From positions 1 to 5,278 of the forward strand of contig JAPKDE010000182.1 of the NCBI GenBank assembly GCA_028822675.1: a DNA stretch of 5,278 bases, given 5' to 3'. Below are positions 4,974 to 5,278 of the stretch, in pieces; position 1 is the first letter of the stretch; every line of letters begins with the position of its first letter. Both the position numbers and the translations under genes were made by a program. Source of the stretch: Dehalococcoidia bacterium. Lineage in GTDB: Bacteria; Chloroflexota; Dehalococcoidia; UBA3495. Below the pieces are notes generated by a model. That model did not search any database. It was not told the origin of the DNA and saw only the letters and a program-made list of their open reading frames with translations.

Positions 4974-5278
4974 CTACGCGGGGAAGACTTTGCGGCGGTC
5001 TAGAATCTTGGCGAACTCGGCGACACCGTCTTGGATGGTCTCAATGGTCGGATGGCCAAAGCAGAGCCGTACGTAGTTGGAGCCTTCACCGGTCGGCGAG
5101 AACTGGGAGCCATTGTAGTAACTGACCCCGTCTTCGAATACATCTTCCTGCACTGCGGCCAGGTCGGTGCCATCCGGGAACTTGATCCACATGTAGAGAC
5201 CACCTTGGGGCACGGTCCAAGTCACGGCACTGCCAAAGTTCTCACCCAGTGCGGCAACCATAGCATCTCGCTTGGCGA
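4974..5278 (-). CDS. PLP-dependent class I/II aminotransferase, C-terminal part
   Basis: The right edge cuts this gene: about 101 codons are visible, ending at TAG (4974-4976), and the rest lies beyond 5278. The frame continues upstream of the ATG at 5261 as AKRDA, so that ATG is internal and not the start. The sequence matches the small C-terminal domain of fold-type I aminotransferases of the 2-aminoadipate/valine-pyruvate/MocR-like group. Recognisable stretches are KRDAMVAAL, WTVPQGGLYMWIKFPDG, GVSYYNGSQFSPTGEGSNYVRLCFGHP and the final helix IQDGVAEFAKIL. The Arg in NYVRLCF is the expected binder of the substrate alpha-carboxylate. The PLP lysine lies outside the window, so the exact class and any N-terminal HTH domain cannot be judged. 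It is transcribed toward the plus-strand genes and shares their terminator. Confidence 0.88.
   Translation of the reverse strand, partial: AKRDAMVAALGENFGSAVTWTVPQGGLYMWIKFPDGTDLAAVQEDVFEDGVSYYNGSQFSPTGEGSNYVRLCFGHPTIETIQDGVAEFAKILDRRKVFPA

Noticed and set aside
5000..5261. ATG at 5261 on the minus strand as a start for a 95-residue protein
   Set aside because: The frame is open upstream to the window edge with aminotransferase-like residues (AKRDA), so this Met is internal to a longer gene.

Overview
The window suggests a bacterial chromosome of moderate GC content, with dense genes on one strand followed by a repeat-rich stretch. The gene mix is an MFS carrier, a hydantoinase-type amidohydrolase, a carboxymuconolactone decarboxylase (CMD)/AhpD-like protein and a VOC protein. 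The dispersed repeats carry motifs such as TGTCATTCTGAG, CTTCGCTCAGGGTGACA and CCTGAGCCTGTCGAAGG. Together these remind me of marine or groundwater Chloroflexota (Dehalococcoidia, SAR202-like). That assignment is an inference with low to moderate confidence, because no marker gene is present.

Layout. Positions 1-360 are a non-coding, AT-richer leader with no recognisable gene. A plus-strand set follows: an MFS transporter (361-1710), a hydantoinase/dihydropyrimidinase-type cyclic amidohydrolase (most likely start 1850, end 3274), a CMD/AhpD-like protein (3359-3889) and a small VOC-fold metalloprotein (3953-4411). Gaps between genes are about 139, 84 and 63 bases, so a loose catabolic operon is plausible but unproven. 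Positions 4412-4970 hold no credible gene. They contain a direct array of three 83-base elements repeating every 133 bases, a perfect 18-bp hairpin that can act as a bidirectional terminator, and one further dispersed-type repeat. The minus strand then carries the C-terminal end of a PLP-dependent class I/II aminotransferase (4974 to beyond the right edge), convergent with the plus-strand set.

Main result. The CMD/AhpD-like gene is interrupted by one in-frame TGA (3596-3598). The reading frame continues on both sides and both halves look like the same family. The TGA lies exactly where the family has the second cysteine of its redox CxxC motif, giving C77-A-T-U80. The expected catalytic Glu (E65) lies 12 residues before C77, as in AhpD. 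An 8-bp hairpin with a GGC loop begins 12 bases after the TGA, with its loop 20 bases from it, which fits a bacterial SECIS element. I therefore read this as a selenoprotein of 176 residues rather than two ORFs or a pseudogene. No sel genes are in the window to confirm Sec decoding.

How the genes may work together (inference): the MFS protein could import or export a small organic acid or cyclic amide. The amidohydrolase would open a cyclic amide ring. The CMD/AhpD-like selenoprotein and the VOC protein could handle downstream or reactive intermediates, or peroxide. The actual substrate cannot be read from the sequence.
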